From positions 1 through 7,148 of the forward strand of contig SBFY01000066.1 in the NCBI GenBank assembly GCA_006227085.1: a DNA stretch of 7,148 nucleotides. The letters run 5' to 3'. Position 1 is the stretch's first letter. Every line of letters starts with the position of its first letter. The notes below the pieces were generated by a model. That model did not search any database, had not been told where the DNA came from, and saw only the letters and a program-made list of their open reading frames with translations. This stretch comes from Gammaproteobacteria bacterium. GTDB lineage: Bacteria > Pseudomonadota > Gammaproteobacteria > Pseudomonadales > M0112. Shown here piece by piece: positions 1 through 6,134 of the stretch. Position numbers and translations under genes: made by a program.

Positions 1-356
1 GCGCGGATTTCCAGGAACACGTTGTGGCTGTCATCCGGGTCTTTCGGCAACAGCAGGGTTTGCAATTCGGCTTCCAGCGTCTCGACACGCTGCGCGGATT
101 CGCGCTGGCTTTCTTCTGCCATCGCGCGCATGTCCGGGTCCGGGTCTTTCAGTAGTGCAGCGGCTTCCTCACCATCGGTTTGCGCCTGCTGCCATTGCCG
201 GTAACACAGCACAACGGGATCAAGCTCGGCGTATTCCTTGCCGAGATCGCGGAAGCGGCTGGCATCGGCCATCGTTTCCGCATCACTGAGCAAGGCACCG
301 ACTTCCTCGTGGCGTGATACCAGTTGTTCGAGCTTGTCGCGAATGGATGCCTTCAT
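1..356 (-). CDS. prfA: Peptide chain release factor 1, N-terminal part (cut by the window edge)
   Basis: RF1 recognises UAA and UAG stop codons in the ribosomal A site and triggers release of the finished protein. The 118 complete codons visible start MKASIRDKLEQL and run through the helical N-terminal domain. They include the family stretch LLLPKDPDD (about residues 101-109) and end in FLEIRA, just before the GTGG region of the family. The codon-recognition (PxT) and GGQ motifs lie outside the window. The start is the ATG at 356, six bases after the hemA stop. A GGGGAA overlapping the end of hemA can serve as ribosome binding site, so hemA and prfA look co-transcribed and translationally linked, as in many gammaproteobacteria. 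Identity rests on close similarity to the E. coli RF1 N-terminus as I recall it. RF2 is unlikely because the hemA-prfA order and the LLLPKDPDD stretch both fit RF1. Confidence 0.96.
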   Translation of the reverse strand, partial: MKASIRDKLEQLVSRHEEVGALLSDAETMADASRFRDLGKEYAELDPVVLCYRQWQQAQTDGEEAAALLKDPDPDMRAMAEESQRESAQRVETLEAELQTLLLPKDPDDSHNVFLEIR

Positions 357-362
357 GCCCGG

Positions 363-1643
363 TTATTCCCCGGACTCGTCGTGATGATCCTGCCCCAATC
401 CCAATAACTGGCGCAGCCAGGCGATCTGCTCCAGTTCACCGCGCTCACCCGCCTTGCGCAGGCCAACGCTCGGTGCATGAATCAGTTTGTTGGTGAGTGT
501 GCGGGCAAGGTCGGCCATCACCGCTTCCGGCCGCTCGCCGCGTTCAAGCGCACGCAATGCGCGCTCGAGTTCATTGTCACGCTGCTGCTCGGCTTGCTCG
601 CGATAGACGCGCAAGGTGTCGACCGCATCCAGCGAGCGCAACTGGCGCTGGTATTCCAGCAGACTGTCATCAATCAGGCCGTCCGCTTTTTTTGCTTCTT
701 CCTGGCGCGCCCGCAGGTTCTCATCAATGATGTCCTGCAAATCATCAACGGTGTACAGGTACACATCGCGCAGCTCGGCCACTTCCGGCTCGATGTCACG
801 CGGCACTGCAATATCAATCATCAGGATCGGGCGATGACGACGCTGCTTCAGTGCCCGCTCGACGGCACCCTTGCCAAGAATCGGCAACTGGCTCGCCGTT
901 GAGGCGATCACGATGTCGGCATGCACCAGTTGGTCAGGGATATCCGATAGCAACACCGCTTCGGCACCAAAGCGTTCGGCCAGTTCATGCGCCCGTGCCA
1001 GCGTGCGGTTCGCCACCACGATGCGTTTGATGCCGTTCTCTGCCAAATGGCGTGCCGCCAGTTCAATCGTTTCACCGGCGCCAATCAACAAGGCGGATGT
1101 CTTGCCCAGATCCGCATAAATACGCCGCGCCAATCGCACGGCAGCATAGGCAACCGACACCGGGTTCTGGCCAATCGCGGTTTGTGTGCGAATGCGCTTG
1201 GCGGTGGAAAACACATGCGGGAACAGGCGGTAAAAATGCCGGCCGATGGTTTGCGCTTCTTCTGCGGTGGCGAAGGCTGACTTCATCTGGCCGAGGATTT
1301 GCGGTTCGCCCAGCACCATCGATTCCAGCCCGCTGGCGACGGCAATCAAGTGGCGGTGACAGGCGTCATCGGCCAGATGGTAGGAACAGGCCTGCAACTC
1401 GGCCAAGGGCACATGATGGCTGGCGGATAACCATTCCAGCGCACGGCTGGCGGCCCCGGCATGATCGGCGATACCGATGATTTCGGTGCGGTTGCAGGTC
1501 GACAGGATCACCGCTTCCGACAATTCCGCCGCCCGGCACACGGCCTGCAGCGCCTCGGTCATCTGCTCAGGCAGGATCGCCACCTTCTCGCGCAGGGCGA
1601 TTGATGCCGATTGGTGATTGATACCGACGGAAAACAGTGTCAT
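363..1643 (-). CDS. hemA: Glutamyl-tRNA reductase
   Basis: HemA reduces the glutamate of Glu-tRNA(Glu) with NADPH to glutamate-1-semialdehyde, the first committed step of the C5 route to 5-aminolevulinate and haem, in the cytoplasm. The 426-residue product (about the usual 420) begins MTLFSVGINHQSA. It carries the catalytic Cys50 in STCNRTE (48-54), the conserved block GLESMVLGEPQILGQ (105-119), a nucleotide-binding segment LLIGAGE (185-191), the MIDIAVPRDIEP block (275-286) and a long helical C-terminal dimerisation domain (about 310-415). The start was set at 1643 because family homology begins exactly there. The open frame continues 108 codons upstream, but that part runs antisense into the next gene and has no family match. 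The Shine-Dalgarno is weak: AAGG lies only three bases from ATG and AGGCGAG lies twelve away. The gene is divergent from the TPR lipoprotein gene and prfA follows it. Confidence 0.97.
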   Translation of the reverse strand: MTLFSVGINHQSASIALREKVAILPEQMTEALQAVCRAAELSEAVILSTCNRTEIIGIADHAGAASRALEWLSASHHVPLAELQACSYHLADDACHRHLIAVASGLESMVLGEPQILGQMKSAFATAEEAQTIGRHFYRLFPHVFSTAKRIRTQTAIGQNPVSVAYAAVRLARRIYADLGKTSALLIGAGETIELAARHLAENGIKRIVVANRTLARAHELAERFGAEAVLLSDIPDQLVHADIVIASTASQLPILGKGAVERALKQRRHRPILMIDIAVPRDIEPEVAELRDVYLYTVDDLQDIIDENLRARQEEAKKADGLIDDSLLEYQRQLRSLDAVDTLRVYREQAEQQRDNELERALRALERGERPEAVMADLARTLTNKLIHAPSVGLRKAGERGELEQIAWLRQLLGLGQDHHDESGE

Positions 1644-1706
1644 GCGCCTTGTGCACTCGCCTGCCGGCCAGTGCCCGCCCCCGGATTGTGCTGCCAGAAA
1701 TGGATG

Positions 1707-1744
1707 GAAGCGCATTTTAGCAGTGCCGGCAGGGCAATGCATAA
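1707..1744 (-). promoter_or_regulatory. Predicted hemA promoter (extended -10)
   Basis: Reading the minus strand, TGCTAAAAT (1722 down to 1714) is an extended -10 element (TGn plus TAAAAT, five of six to consensus). The -35 position is poor (ATGCAT at 17-base spacing), which is typical when an extended -10 compensates. Transcription would start near 1707, leaving a leader of about 64 bases before the hemA ATG at 1643. This is a visual match, not an experimental promoter. Confidence 0.5.
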
Positions 1745-1755
1745 GCGTGTCACTG

Positions 1756-1784
1756 TTGGGTTTGCACAGGCGCTGTGTCATCAT
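1756..1784 (+). promoter_or_regulatory. Candidate promoter for the lbcA-lolB-ispE operon
   Basis: TTGGGT (1756-1761, three of six) and CATCAT (1779-1784, four of six) are separated by exactly 17 bases, and TGT in front of the -10 gives an extended -10. The start point would be near 1791, with a short leader before the ATG at 1819. The spacer contains a small inverted repeat, CACAG-GCG-CTGTG (1765-1777). This is a weak match. It is proposed mainly because a rightward promoter must lie in this 175-base divergent region unless it is inside hemA. Confidence 0.3.
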
Positions 1785-1818
1785 GTGTGACCAGCGTCCA
1801 GCCCCTCCCGGAGGGCGA

Positions 1819-3573
1819 ATGAACCAGCGTTTTTCCCTTGTGTTATGCCTGCTCGGCGTGTCCTGGCTGGCCGGCTGCCAGCACACGGCAACGCCCGCCG
1901 GGGAAGCCATGGGCAACGCTGGCATGGAGACTCCGGAAGCCCCGGTGCGGGCCTTCGAAACGGACACCCTCTACAGCTTGCTGACCGGCGAGGTCGCCCT
2001 GCACCGCAAGGAATACCGGATTGCCCTCGGCACCTACCTCATACAGGCGGAAAAGACCCGCGACCCCGCCGTGGCTGAACGTGCCACCGAGATCGCCGCC
2101 GCCATCAATGCCCATGCCGCCACTGCGCAGGCGGCCTCACTGTGGACCGAGCTGGAACCGGACAATGGCCGCGCCCATTTCCTGGCTGCCATGGCCATGC
2201 AGCAGCAAGGCCTGCTGCCACAGGCGCTCAAGCACATGCTGGCCAGTTATGAACTGGAAGGCCTGTCACGCTTTGCCGCCATTGCTGCGAAAGCCGAGGA
2301 ACCGGCATTCCGCAACGAACTCGCCAGCACCTTGCGCAGCCTGTTAAAGGATGACCCGGATAACATCGACCTGCTGCAAGCTGACGCGCTGGTCAATTAC
2401 AGCAACGGCGAGTTCAAGCGCGCACTCAGCTCCTGCCGCAAGGTGCTCGACGAAATGCCCGATGACCTGCCCACGGTGGCACTGGAATCACGCATCCTGC
2501 TCGCCTTGGGGCGCAGCGATGAAGCGCTCACCCGCTTTATCGGCCTGATGGAAACCCAACCCGACAATTTGCGCCTGCACGTGGAATACGCCCGCGCCCT
2601 GTCCAGGGTCAGCCCGGTCGATGCGCAGCGCGAGTTCACCGAACTGACCCGCAAGCACCCGCAAAACCCGGAGCTGTTGCTGGCAGCCGCCCTGCTGGCA
2701 CGTGAGAACGCTGACACGATCACGGCCAATGACATGTTCCGTCGACTGCTGGTGCTGGGGCATTACCGTAACGAAGCGCATTTCTACCTCGGCGTGGCCG
2801 CTGCCGATGACGGTCACACGGAAACTGCTATCGATCATTTCAAGGCCGTGACGCCCGGCAATGCCTTCCTTGAATCACGCCGCCTGATGATTGCCCTGCT
2901 GCTGGATGAAGACCGCCTGATGGAAGTGCTGCACCAGTTGCGCACTGACCAGCAAGCCCTGCCCGACGCCCCGCAATACCAGCCCCTGCGACTGGAACTG
3001 TCATTGCTGGAAGCGGAAGCGCTGTTACAACACAACCGGCCACAGGAAAGCGCACAGGTACTGGACACGGTCGCCGAACGCTTCGGCAGTAACGCCCGCG
3101 TGCTCTACACCCGTTCGCTCGCTTACGAAAAACTCGGCCGTTTCGAGGAATCGGAACGTGACCTGCGGCGATTGCTGGCCAATGACCCCGACAATCCCAG
3201 CGTGCTGAACGCGCTGGGTTACAGCCTCGCCAACCGCAACGTCCAGCTGGATGAAGCGCTGCACTTGCTGCAACGCGCCAATGCCCTGCAGCCTGATGAC
3301 CCCGCCATCATCGACAGCCTGGGCTGGGTGCATTTCCGTCGCGGCGATACCGGCAAGGCACTCAAATACCTGCAAACGGCTTATGACACCCTGCCGGATG
3401 CCGAAATCGGTGCCCACCTGGGCGAGGTGCTGTGGGTCAGCGGCCAGCAGCAACAAGCCCGCACCATCTGGGACAGCCTCTACCAGCAGGCGCCGGATCA
3501 TCCGGTGCTGCGTGAAACCGTCGAGCGCCTGACCGGCCTGCCACTGGAAGCCCTGGCTGATGACGTGCGCTAA
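1819..3573 (+). CDS. lbcA: TPR outer-membrane lipoprotein, probable LbcA ortholog (CtpA protease partner)
   Basis: The 584-residue protein begins with a lipoprotein signal peptide ending in a lipobox (LAGC), so the lipidated residue is Cys20. Gln at +2 predicts outer-membrane sorting by the Lol system. The mature part is almost entirely helical TPR repeats, at about 50-83, 116-149, 184-217, 218-250, 251-283, 284-317, 318-345, 426-459, 460-494, 495-527 and 528-561. The best are the last four, with NALGYSLANR and DSLGWVHFRRGD, a signature of this family. Established: in Pseudomonas aeruginosa the TPR lipoprotein at this locus, beside hemA and lolB, is LbcA, which docks peptidoglycan cross-link hydrolases to the periplasmic protease CtpA for degradation. 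Orthology is inferred from synteny and architecture; no CtpA gene is in view. The start is the ATG at 1819, with GGAGG at 1810-1814. The longer frame from 1618 overlaps hemA and would bury the signal peptide. The 3' end overlaps lolB by 14 bases. Confidence 0.85.
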   Translation: MNQRFSLVLCLLGVSWLAGCQHTATPAGEAMGNAGMETPEAPVRAFETDTLYSLLTGEVALHRKEYRIALGTYLIQAEKTRDPAVAERATEIAAAINAHAATAQAASLWTELEPDNGRAHFLAAMAMQQQGLLPQALKHMLASYELEGLSRFAAIAAKAEEPAFRNELASTLRSLLKDDPDNIDLLQADALVNYSNGEFKRALSSCRKVLDEMPDDLPTVALESRILLALGRSDEALTRFIGLMETQPDNLRLHVEYARALSRVSPVDAQREFTELTRKHPQNPELLLAAALLARENADTITANDMFRRLLVLGHYRNEAHFYLGVAAADDGHTETAIDHFKAVTPGNAFLESRRLMIALLLDEDRLMEVLHQLRTDQQALPDAPQYQPLRLELSLLEAEALLQHNRPQESAQVLDTVAERFGSNARVLYTRSLAYEKLGRFEESERDLRRLLANDPDNPSVLNALGYSLANRNVQLDEALHLLQRANALQPDDPAIIDSLGWVHFRRGDTGKALKYLQTAYDTLPDAEIGAHLGEVLWVSGQQQQARTIWDSLYQQAPDHPVLRETVERLTGLPLEALADDVR

Positions 3574-4168
3574 GCGCTTCGGCTGGATACTGGTGCTACT
3601 GGCACTGGCCGCCTGCAGCCACTGGCAGGCACAAAGCCCGATCGATGCATACCCGTCCTATGCCCCCCACGACGACTGGACCCTGCGCGGCAAGCTTGGT
3701 GTCCGTCATGGCGATGAACGCTCCAGCATGCATGTGTACTGGGATGTGCACGGCGAGGATTTCACCCTGCGCCTGTCGGCCCCGGTCGGCGGACAGCAGG
3801 CAGTGATCGTGCATGCCCGCGACATCATGACCGCTGCCCTGCCCGATGGCCTGATCCATTACGCCGATACCCCGGAAGAACTGTTCGAAAACCTCTACGG
3901 CTGGCAGGCACCGGTGAGCAGCCTGCGCTGGTGGGTGCGCGGCCTGCCCGACCCGGCCAAGCGCGGTCGTGCCATTGCCCAGGACAATCCCCTGGAGAAG
4001 CACTGGCAGCAAGACGGCTGGACCATTCGCTGGCAGCAATACCGTGATTTCCGCGAGGTACGCCTGCCCGGCCGCGTCCTGCTGGATGGCCCGGACGGCC
4101 TGCAGCTGACCCTGATCGTGCAGGATTGGGAATGGCCCGACCCGCGCACTGGCGCCCCGGCACCATGA
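3560..4168 (+). CDS. lolB: Outer-membrane lipoprotein receptor LolB
   Basis: LolB accepts lipoproteins from the periplasmic carrier LolA and inserts them into the inner leaflet of the outer membrane. The 202-residue precursor (E. coli 207) has a short signal peptide with lipobox LAAC, the lipidated residue being Cys19. Ser at +2 is compatible with outer-membrane location. Family landmarks are WTLRGKLGVR (40-49), the beta-hairpin around APVGGQQ (74-80), SLRWWVRGLP (121-130) and the closing LQLTLIVQDWEWP. The hydrophobic residue of the protruding insertion loop, Leu68 of mature E. coli LolB, aligns with Val76, so it is conservatively replaced. The start at 3560 lies inside the end of lbcA, with a modest GGAAG nine bases upstream, suggesting translational coupling. 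Position before ispE is the usual gammaproteobacterial order. Confidence 0.94.
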   Translation: MTCAKRFGWILVLLALAACSHWQAQSPIDAYPSYAPHDDWTLRGKLGVRHGDERSSMHVYWDVHGEDFTLRLSAPVGGQQAVIVHARDIMTAALPDGLIHYADTPEELFENLYGWQAPVSSLRWWVRGLPDPAKRGRAIAQDNPLEKHWQQDGWTIRWQQYRDFREVRLPGRVLLDGPDGLQLTLIVQDWEWPDPRTGAPAP

Positions 4169-5001
4169 CCGCGTTGACCCTGCCAGCACCGGCCAAGCTG
4201 AACCTGTTCCTGCATGTCACCGGTCGCCGGCCTGATGGCTATCACCTGCTGCAAACGGTGTTCCAGCTGCTCGATTACGGCGATGAGCTGCACTTCGAGC
4301 CTGCCGATACGCTGTCATTGCAACCGGCCCTGCCCGGCGTGGACCCGCAGCACAACCTCATCACCAAAGCCGCCCGCGCCCTGCAAGCTGCCAGCGGCTG
4401 CCGCCAGGGCGCCCGCATCACCCTCAACAAGCGCCTGCCGATGGGCGGCGGGCTGGGCGGTGGCAGCTCCGATGCGGCCACCACCCTGCTGGGGCTCAAC
4501 CACCTCTGGCGAACCGGCCTGTCCATCGACCAACTGGCAGCCATCGGCCTCACGCTCGGGGCCGATGTGCCGGTATTCGTTCGCGGCCATTCAGCCTGGG
4601 CAGAAGGGGTTGGCGAAATCCTCACCCCGGTGACGTTACCGGAGCAATGGTTTGTGGTGCTGACACCGCCGGTTTTGGCCGAAACAGCGCGGATTTTCAG
4701 TGCGCCTGAATTGACACGTCACACCTCACCCATCACAATAGCCGCCTTTCTGGACCGGGGTGGTCACAACGATTGTGAGCCCGTCGCCTGCGCCCTCTAT
4801 CCTGCGATAGCGAGCACACGGGACTGGCTCTCACGATTTGGCCCGGCACGCATGACAGGCACTGGCAGTTCCGTGTTTTGTCCCATGCCCACCCGGGAAG
4901 CCGCGGAAGCGGTTTTGCAACAGTGCCCAGCCGGCATTAACGGCTTTGTGGCACGCGGGACCAACCGTTCCATGCTGCACCGGAAACTGGAATCGGTTTG
5001 A
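4165..5001 (+). CDS. ispE: 4-diphosphocytidyl-2-C-methyl-D-erythritol kinase
   Basis: IspE phosphorylates the 2-hydroxyl of CDP-methylerythritol with ATP, the fourth step of the MEP pathway to isopentenyl diphosphate. The 278-residue protein (E. coli 283) is a GHMP-family kinase. It shows PAKLNLFLHVTGRRPDGYH at 9-27 with catalytic Lys11, the ATP loop PMGGGLGGGSSD (92-103), LGADVPVF with catalytic Asp134, the NDCE segment (202-205) and the third GHMP motif MTGTGSSVF (230-238). The start is the ATG at 4165, overlapping the lolB stop as ATGA. I see no Shine-Dalgarno before it, so its translation probably depends on ribosomes finishing lolB. An in-frame ATG at 4126 adds 13 residues without family similarity. 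The last third has less GC-biased codons (two ATA, several TTG and ACA), coinciding with a promoter-like sequence inside the gene. Confidence 0.97.
   Translation: MTALTLPAPAKLNLFLHVTGRRPDGYHLLQTVFQLLDYGDELHFEPADTLSLQPALPGVDPQHNLITKAARALQAASGCRQGARITLNKRLPMGGGLGGGSSDAATTLLGLNHLWRTGLSIDQLAAIGLTLGADVPVFVRGHSAWAEGVGEILTPVTLPEQWFVVLTPPVLAETARIFSAPELTRHTSPITIAAFLDRGGHNDCEPVACALYPAIASTRDWLSRFGPARMTGTGSSVFCPMPTREAAEAVLQQCPAGINGFVARGTNRSMLHRKLESV
4711..4739 (+). promoter_or_regulatory. Predicted sigma70-type promoter inside ispE, reading toward tRNA-Gln and prs
   Basis: A perfect -35 hexamer TTGACA (4711-4716) is followed, after exactly 17 bases, by CACAAT (4734-4739), four of six to consensus with the key A2 and T6 present. 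Transcription would start near 4746, about 260 bases before tRNA-Gln and 380 before prs. Codons in this stretch are unusually AT-rich for the gene. From memory, E. coli prs also has a promoter located within the upstream ispE (ychB) coding sequence, which makes an internal promoter plausible here. Not experimentally supported. Confidence 0.5.
4764..4778. repeat. Perfect 6+3+6 dyad inside ispE, possible operator
   Basis: TCACAA-CGA-TTGTGA is a perfect inverted repeat lying about 18-32 bases downstream of the start point predicted for the ispE-internal promoter. It could be an operator, or a small hairpin in the RNA. It does not match the PurR consensus, and the half-sites are inverted relative to a CRP site. 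It covers the codons for the conserved His-Asn-Asp-Cys-Glu stretch, so protein constraint may account for much of it. Confidence 0.3.
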
Positions 5002-5006
5002 GCTGT

Positions 5007-5082
5007 TGGGGCGTCGCCAAGTTGGCAAGGCAACGGGTTTTGATCCCGTCATTCGTAGGTTCGAGTCCTACCGCCCCAGCCA
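5007..5082 (+). tRNA. tRNA-Gln (anticodon UUG), CCA encoded
   Basis: The cloverleaf can be drawn completely. The acceptor stem TGGGGCG/CGCCCCA has seven pairs including U1-A72. The D stem is GCC/GGC, and the anticodon stem ACGGG/CCCGT closes the loop TTTTGAT with anticodon TTG at 5040-5042. The T stem GTAGG/CCTAC closes the loop TTCGAGT. The discriminator is G73 (5079), followed by genomic CCA. The weak U1-A72 pair and G73 are known identity elements for glutaminyl-tRNA synthetase. It reads CAA codons, and CAG by wobble. It starts five bases after the ispE stop and has no obvious promoter of its own, so it is probably cut out of the ispE-prs transcript or made from the ispE-internal promoter. 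Pseudomonas carries a tRNA-Gln at the same place. Confidence 0.98.
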
Positions 5083-5127
5083 CCTTCTCAACCATCACAC
5101 AACAGAAACGACAAGACAGGGTGCACC
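5083..5127 (+). other. Short spacer and ribosome binding site of prs
   Basis: These 45 bases between the tRNA CCA end and the prs start are A/C-rich. I see no hairpin or T-run, so there is no terminator after the tRNA and read-through into prs is expected. AGGG (5118-5121), six bases before GTG 5128, supports that start codon. The next in-frame ATG at 5140 has no Shine-Dalgarno in front of it. Confidence 0.6.
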
Positions 5128-6072
5128 GTGTCTCGATTGATGGTCTTCACCGGCAACGCCAACCGACCGCTGGCTCGCCAGATCGCCGATGATCTGGGCG
5201 TGGAGCTCGGCCGCGCCAATGTCGACACGTTCAGTGATGGCGAAATCACCGTTGAGCTGCAGGAAAACGTGCGCGGTGCCGATGTGTTCATCGTGCAACC
5301 GACCTGTGCCCCGCCGAACCGCAACCTGATGGAACTGATTTTCCTGACCGATGCGCTGCGTCGCGCCTCGGCCGGTCGCATCACCGCTGTTGTTCCTTAT
5401 TATGGGTATTCCCGCCAGGATCGCCGCGTGCGTTCCGCGCGCGTGCCCATTTCGGCCAAGGCCGTCGCTGACATGCTGGTCACTGCCGGTGTGGATCGCG
5501 TCCTGACCGTTGACCTGCACGCCGAGCAGATCCAGGGTTTCTTTGATGTGCCGGTGGACAACATTTATGGCTCCACCGCACTGGTCGATGACATCAAGGC
5601 GCAAAATCACCCGGACCTGATGGTGGTATCACCGGATATCGGCGGCGTGGTGCGCGCGCGTGCGTTTGCCAAGCAATTGGGTGAGCTGGATCTCGCCATC
5701 ATCGACAAGCGCCGCCCGAAAGCGAACGAAGCACAAGTCATGAACATCATCGGCGAAGTGGCTGGCAAGACCTGCCTGCTGGTCGATGACATGGTCGACA
5801 CTGCCGGCACCCTGTGCAAGGCGGCTGCCGCCCTGAAAGAATATGGCGCCGCCAAAGTGGTGGCCTATGCCACGCACCCGGTACTGTCCGGGAAAGCGAT
5901 TGAGAACATCAATGCCTCGGTACTCGATGAGCTGGTTGTCACCGACACCATCCCGTTGGGCGAGGCAGCGAAGTCCTGCCCACGTATTCGCCAACTGTCC
6001 ATTGCGGGCTTGCTGGCTGAATCCATCCGGCGGGTGAGCAACGAGGAATCCATCAGCGCAATGTTCGATTGA
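5128..6072 (+). CDS. prs: Ribose-phosphate pyrophosphokinase (PRPP synthetase, class I)
   Basis: Prs transfers pyrophosphate from ATP to ribose 5-phosphate, giving PRPP for purine, pyrimidine, NAD, histidine and tryptophan synthesis. The 314 residues (E. coli 315) show the FSDGE motif (35-39), ENVRG (46-50), the catalytic flexible loop region RQDRRVRSARVPI (96-108), the PRPP synthetase signature DLHAEQIQGFFDVPVD (129-144) with His131, SPDIGGVVRAR (168-178), and the PRPP-binding loop VDDMVDTAGTL (219-229). The TAG in place of TGG in that loop is, to my knowledge, common in Pseudomonas-type enzymes. The protein closes with SNEESISAMFD, the usual family end. It starts with GTG; the Shine-Dalgarno spacing and the N-terminal alignment both favour it over ATG 5140. 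It follows tRNA-Gln with no terminator between them, so it is likely transcribed from both the operon promoter and the candidate promoter inside ispE. Confidence 0.97.
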   Translation: MSRLMVFTGNANRPLARQIADDLGVELGRANVDTFSDGEITVELQENVRGADVFIVQPTCAPPNRNLMELIFLTDALRRASAGRITAVVPYYGYSRQDRRVRSARVPISAKAVADMLVTAGVDRVLTVDLHAEQIQGFFDVPVDNIYGSTALVDDIKAQNHPDLMVVSPDIGGVVRARAFAKQLGELDLAIIDKRRPKANEAQVMNIIGEVAGKTCLLVDDMVDTAGTLCKAAAALKEYGAAKVVAYATHPVLSGKAIENINASVLDELVVTDTIPLGEAAKSCPRIRQLSIAGLLAESIRRVSNEESISAMFD

Positions 6073-6097
6073 ACGGCGCGGGTTCCTTTTTAACCAC

Positions 6098-6133
6098 ACA
6101 ATGCCCACTGGTCGCAGGTGCGCATTGTTTTAT
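6098..6133 (+). terminator. Hairpin with U-rich tail between prs and rplY (weak terminator, attenuator or leader element)
   Basis: ACAATGC (6098-6104) pairs with GCATTGT (6122-6128). One C-C mismatch follows, then CACT (6106-6109) pairs with GGTG (6117-6120), leaving a seven-base loop. T-rich TTTAT follows directly. The lower stem is AT-rich and the T-run is short, so termination would be partial at best. The tail runs almost into the rplY Shine-Dalgarno, so the hairpin could also be a leader element controlling rplY. Terminator is the nearest type label, not a firm call. Confidence 0.4.
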
Positions 6134-6134
6134 A

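Noticed and set aside
219..229. Prs residues VDDMVDTAGTL as a defective PRPP loop (TAG instead of TGG)
   Set aside because: Positions here are protein residues. The substitution is, to my knowledge, usual in Pseudomonas-type Prs and keeps the Asp and Thr ligands, so it is not a defect.
1618..1818. Upstream extension of the lbcA frame (651-residue version)
   Set aside because: It would place the lipoprotein signal peptide in the interior and overlap hemA. GGAGG before ATG 1819 and the lipobox fix the real start.
1644..1967. Upstream extension of the hemA frame by 108 codons
   Set aside because: HemA family similarity begins at MTLFSVGINH. The extension crosses the promoter region and lies antisense to the signal peptide of the divergent gene.
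3025..3501. 158-residue minus-strand open frame antisense to lbcA
   Set aside because: High-GC shadow of a TPR gene in the opposite strand, with no recognisable domain. The plus-strand reading is clearly coding.
4126..4164. Earlier in-frame ATG for ispE
   Set aside because: Adds 13 residues without family similarity and overlaps lolB further. ATG 4165 aligns with the IspE N-terminus.
5140..5142. ATG as an alternative prs start
   Set aside because: No Shine-Dalgarno in front of it, and it would remove the first four residues of the N-terminus. GTG 5128 has AGGG at good spacing.
5095..5610. 171-residue minus-strand open frame antisense to prs
   Set aside because: Shadow of the strongly conserved prs gene, with no domain and no sensible neighbours.
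6071..6091. GAAC...GTTC followed by five T after prs, as an intrinsic terminator
   Set aside because: The stem has only four pairs around a seven-base G-rich loop that does not pair, too weak for a terminator. The hairpin at 6098-6128 is the better candidate.
6069..6102. TTGAAC after prs as the -35 of an rplY promoter
   Set aside because: No acceptable -10 lies 16-18 bases away. CACAAT at 6097-6102 is 22 bases downstream, so the spacing does not work.
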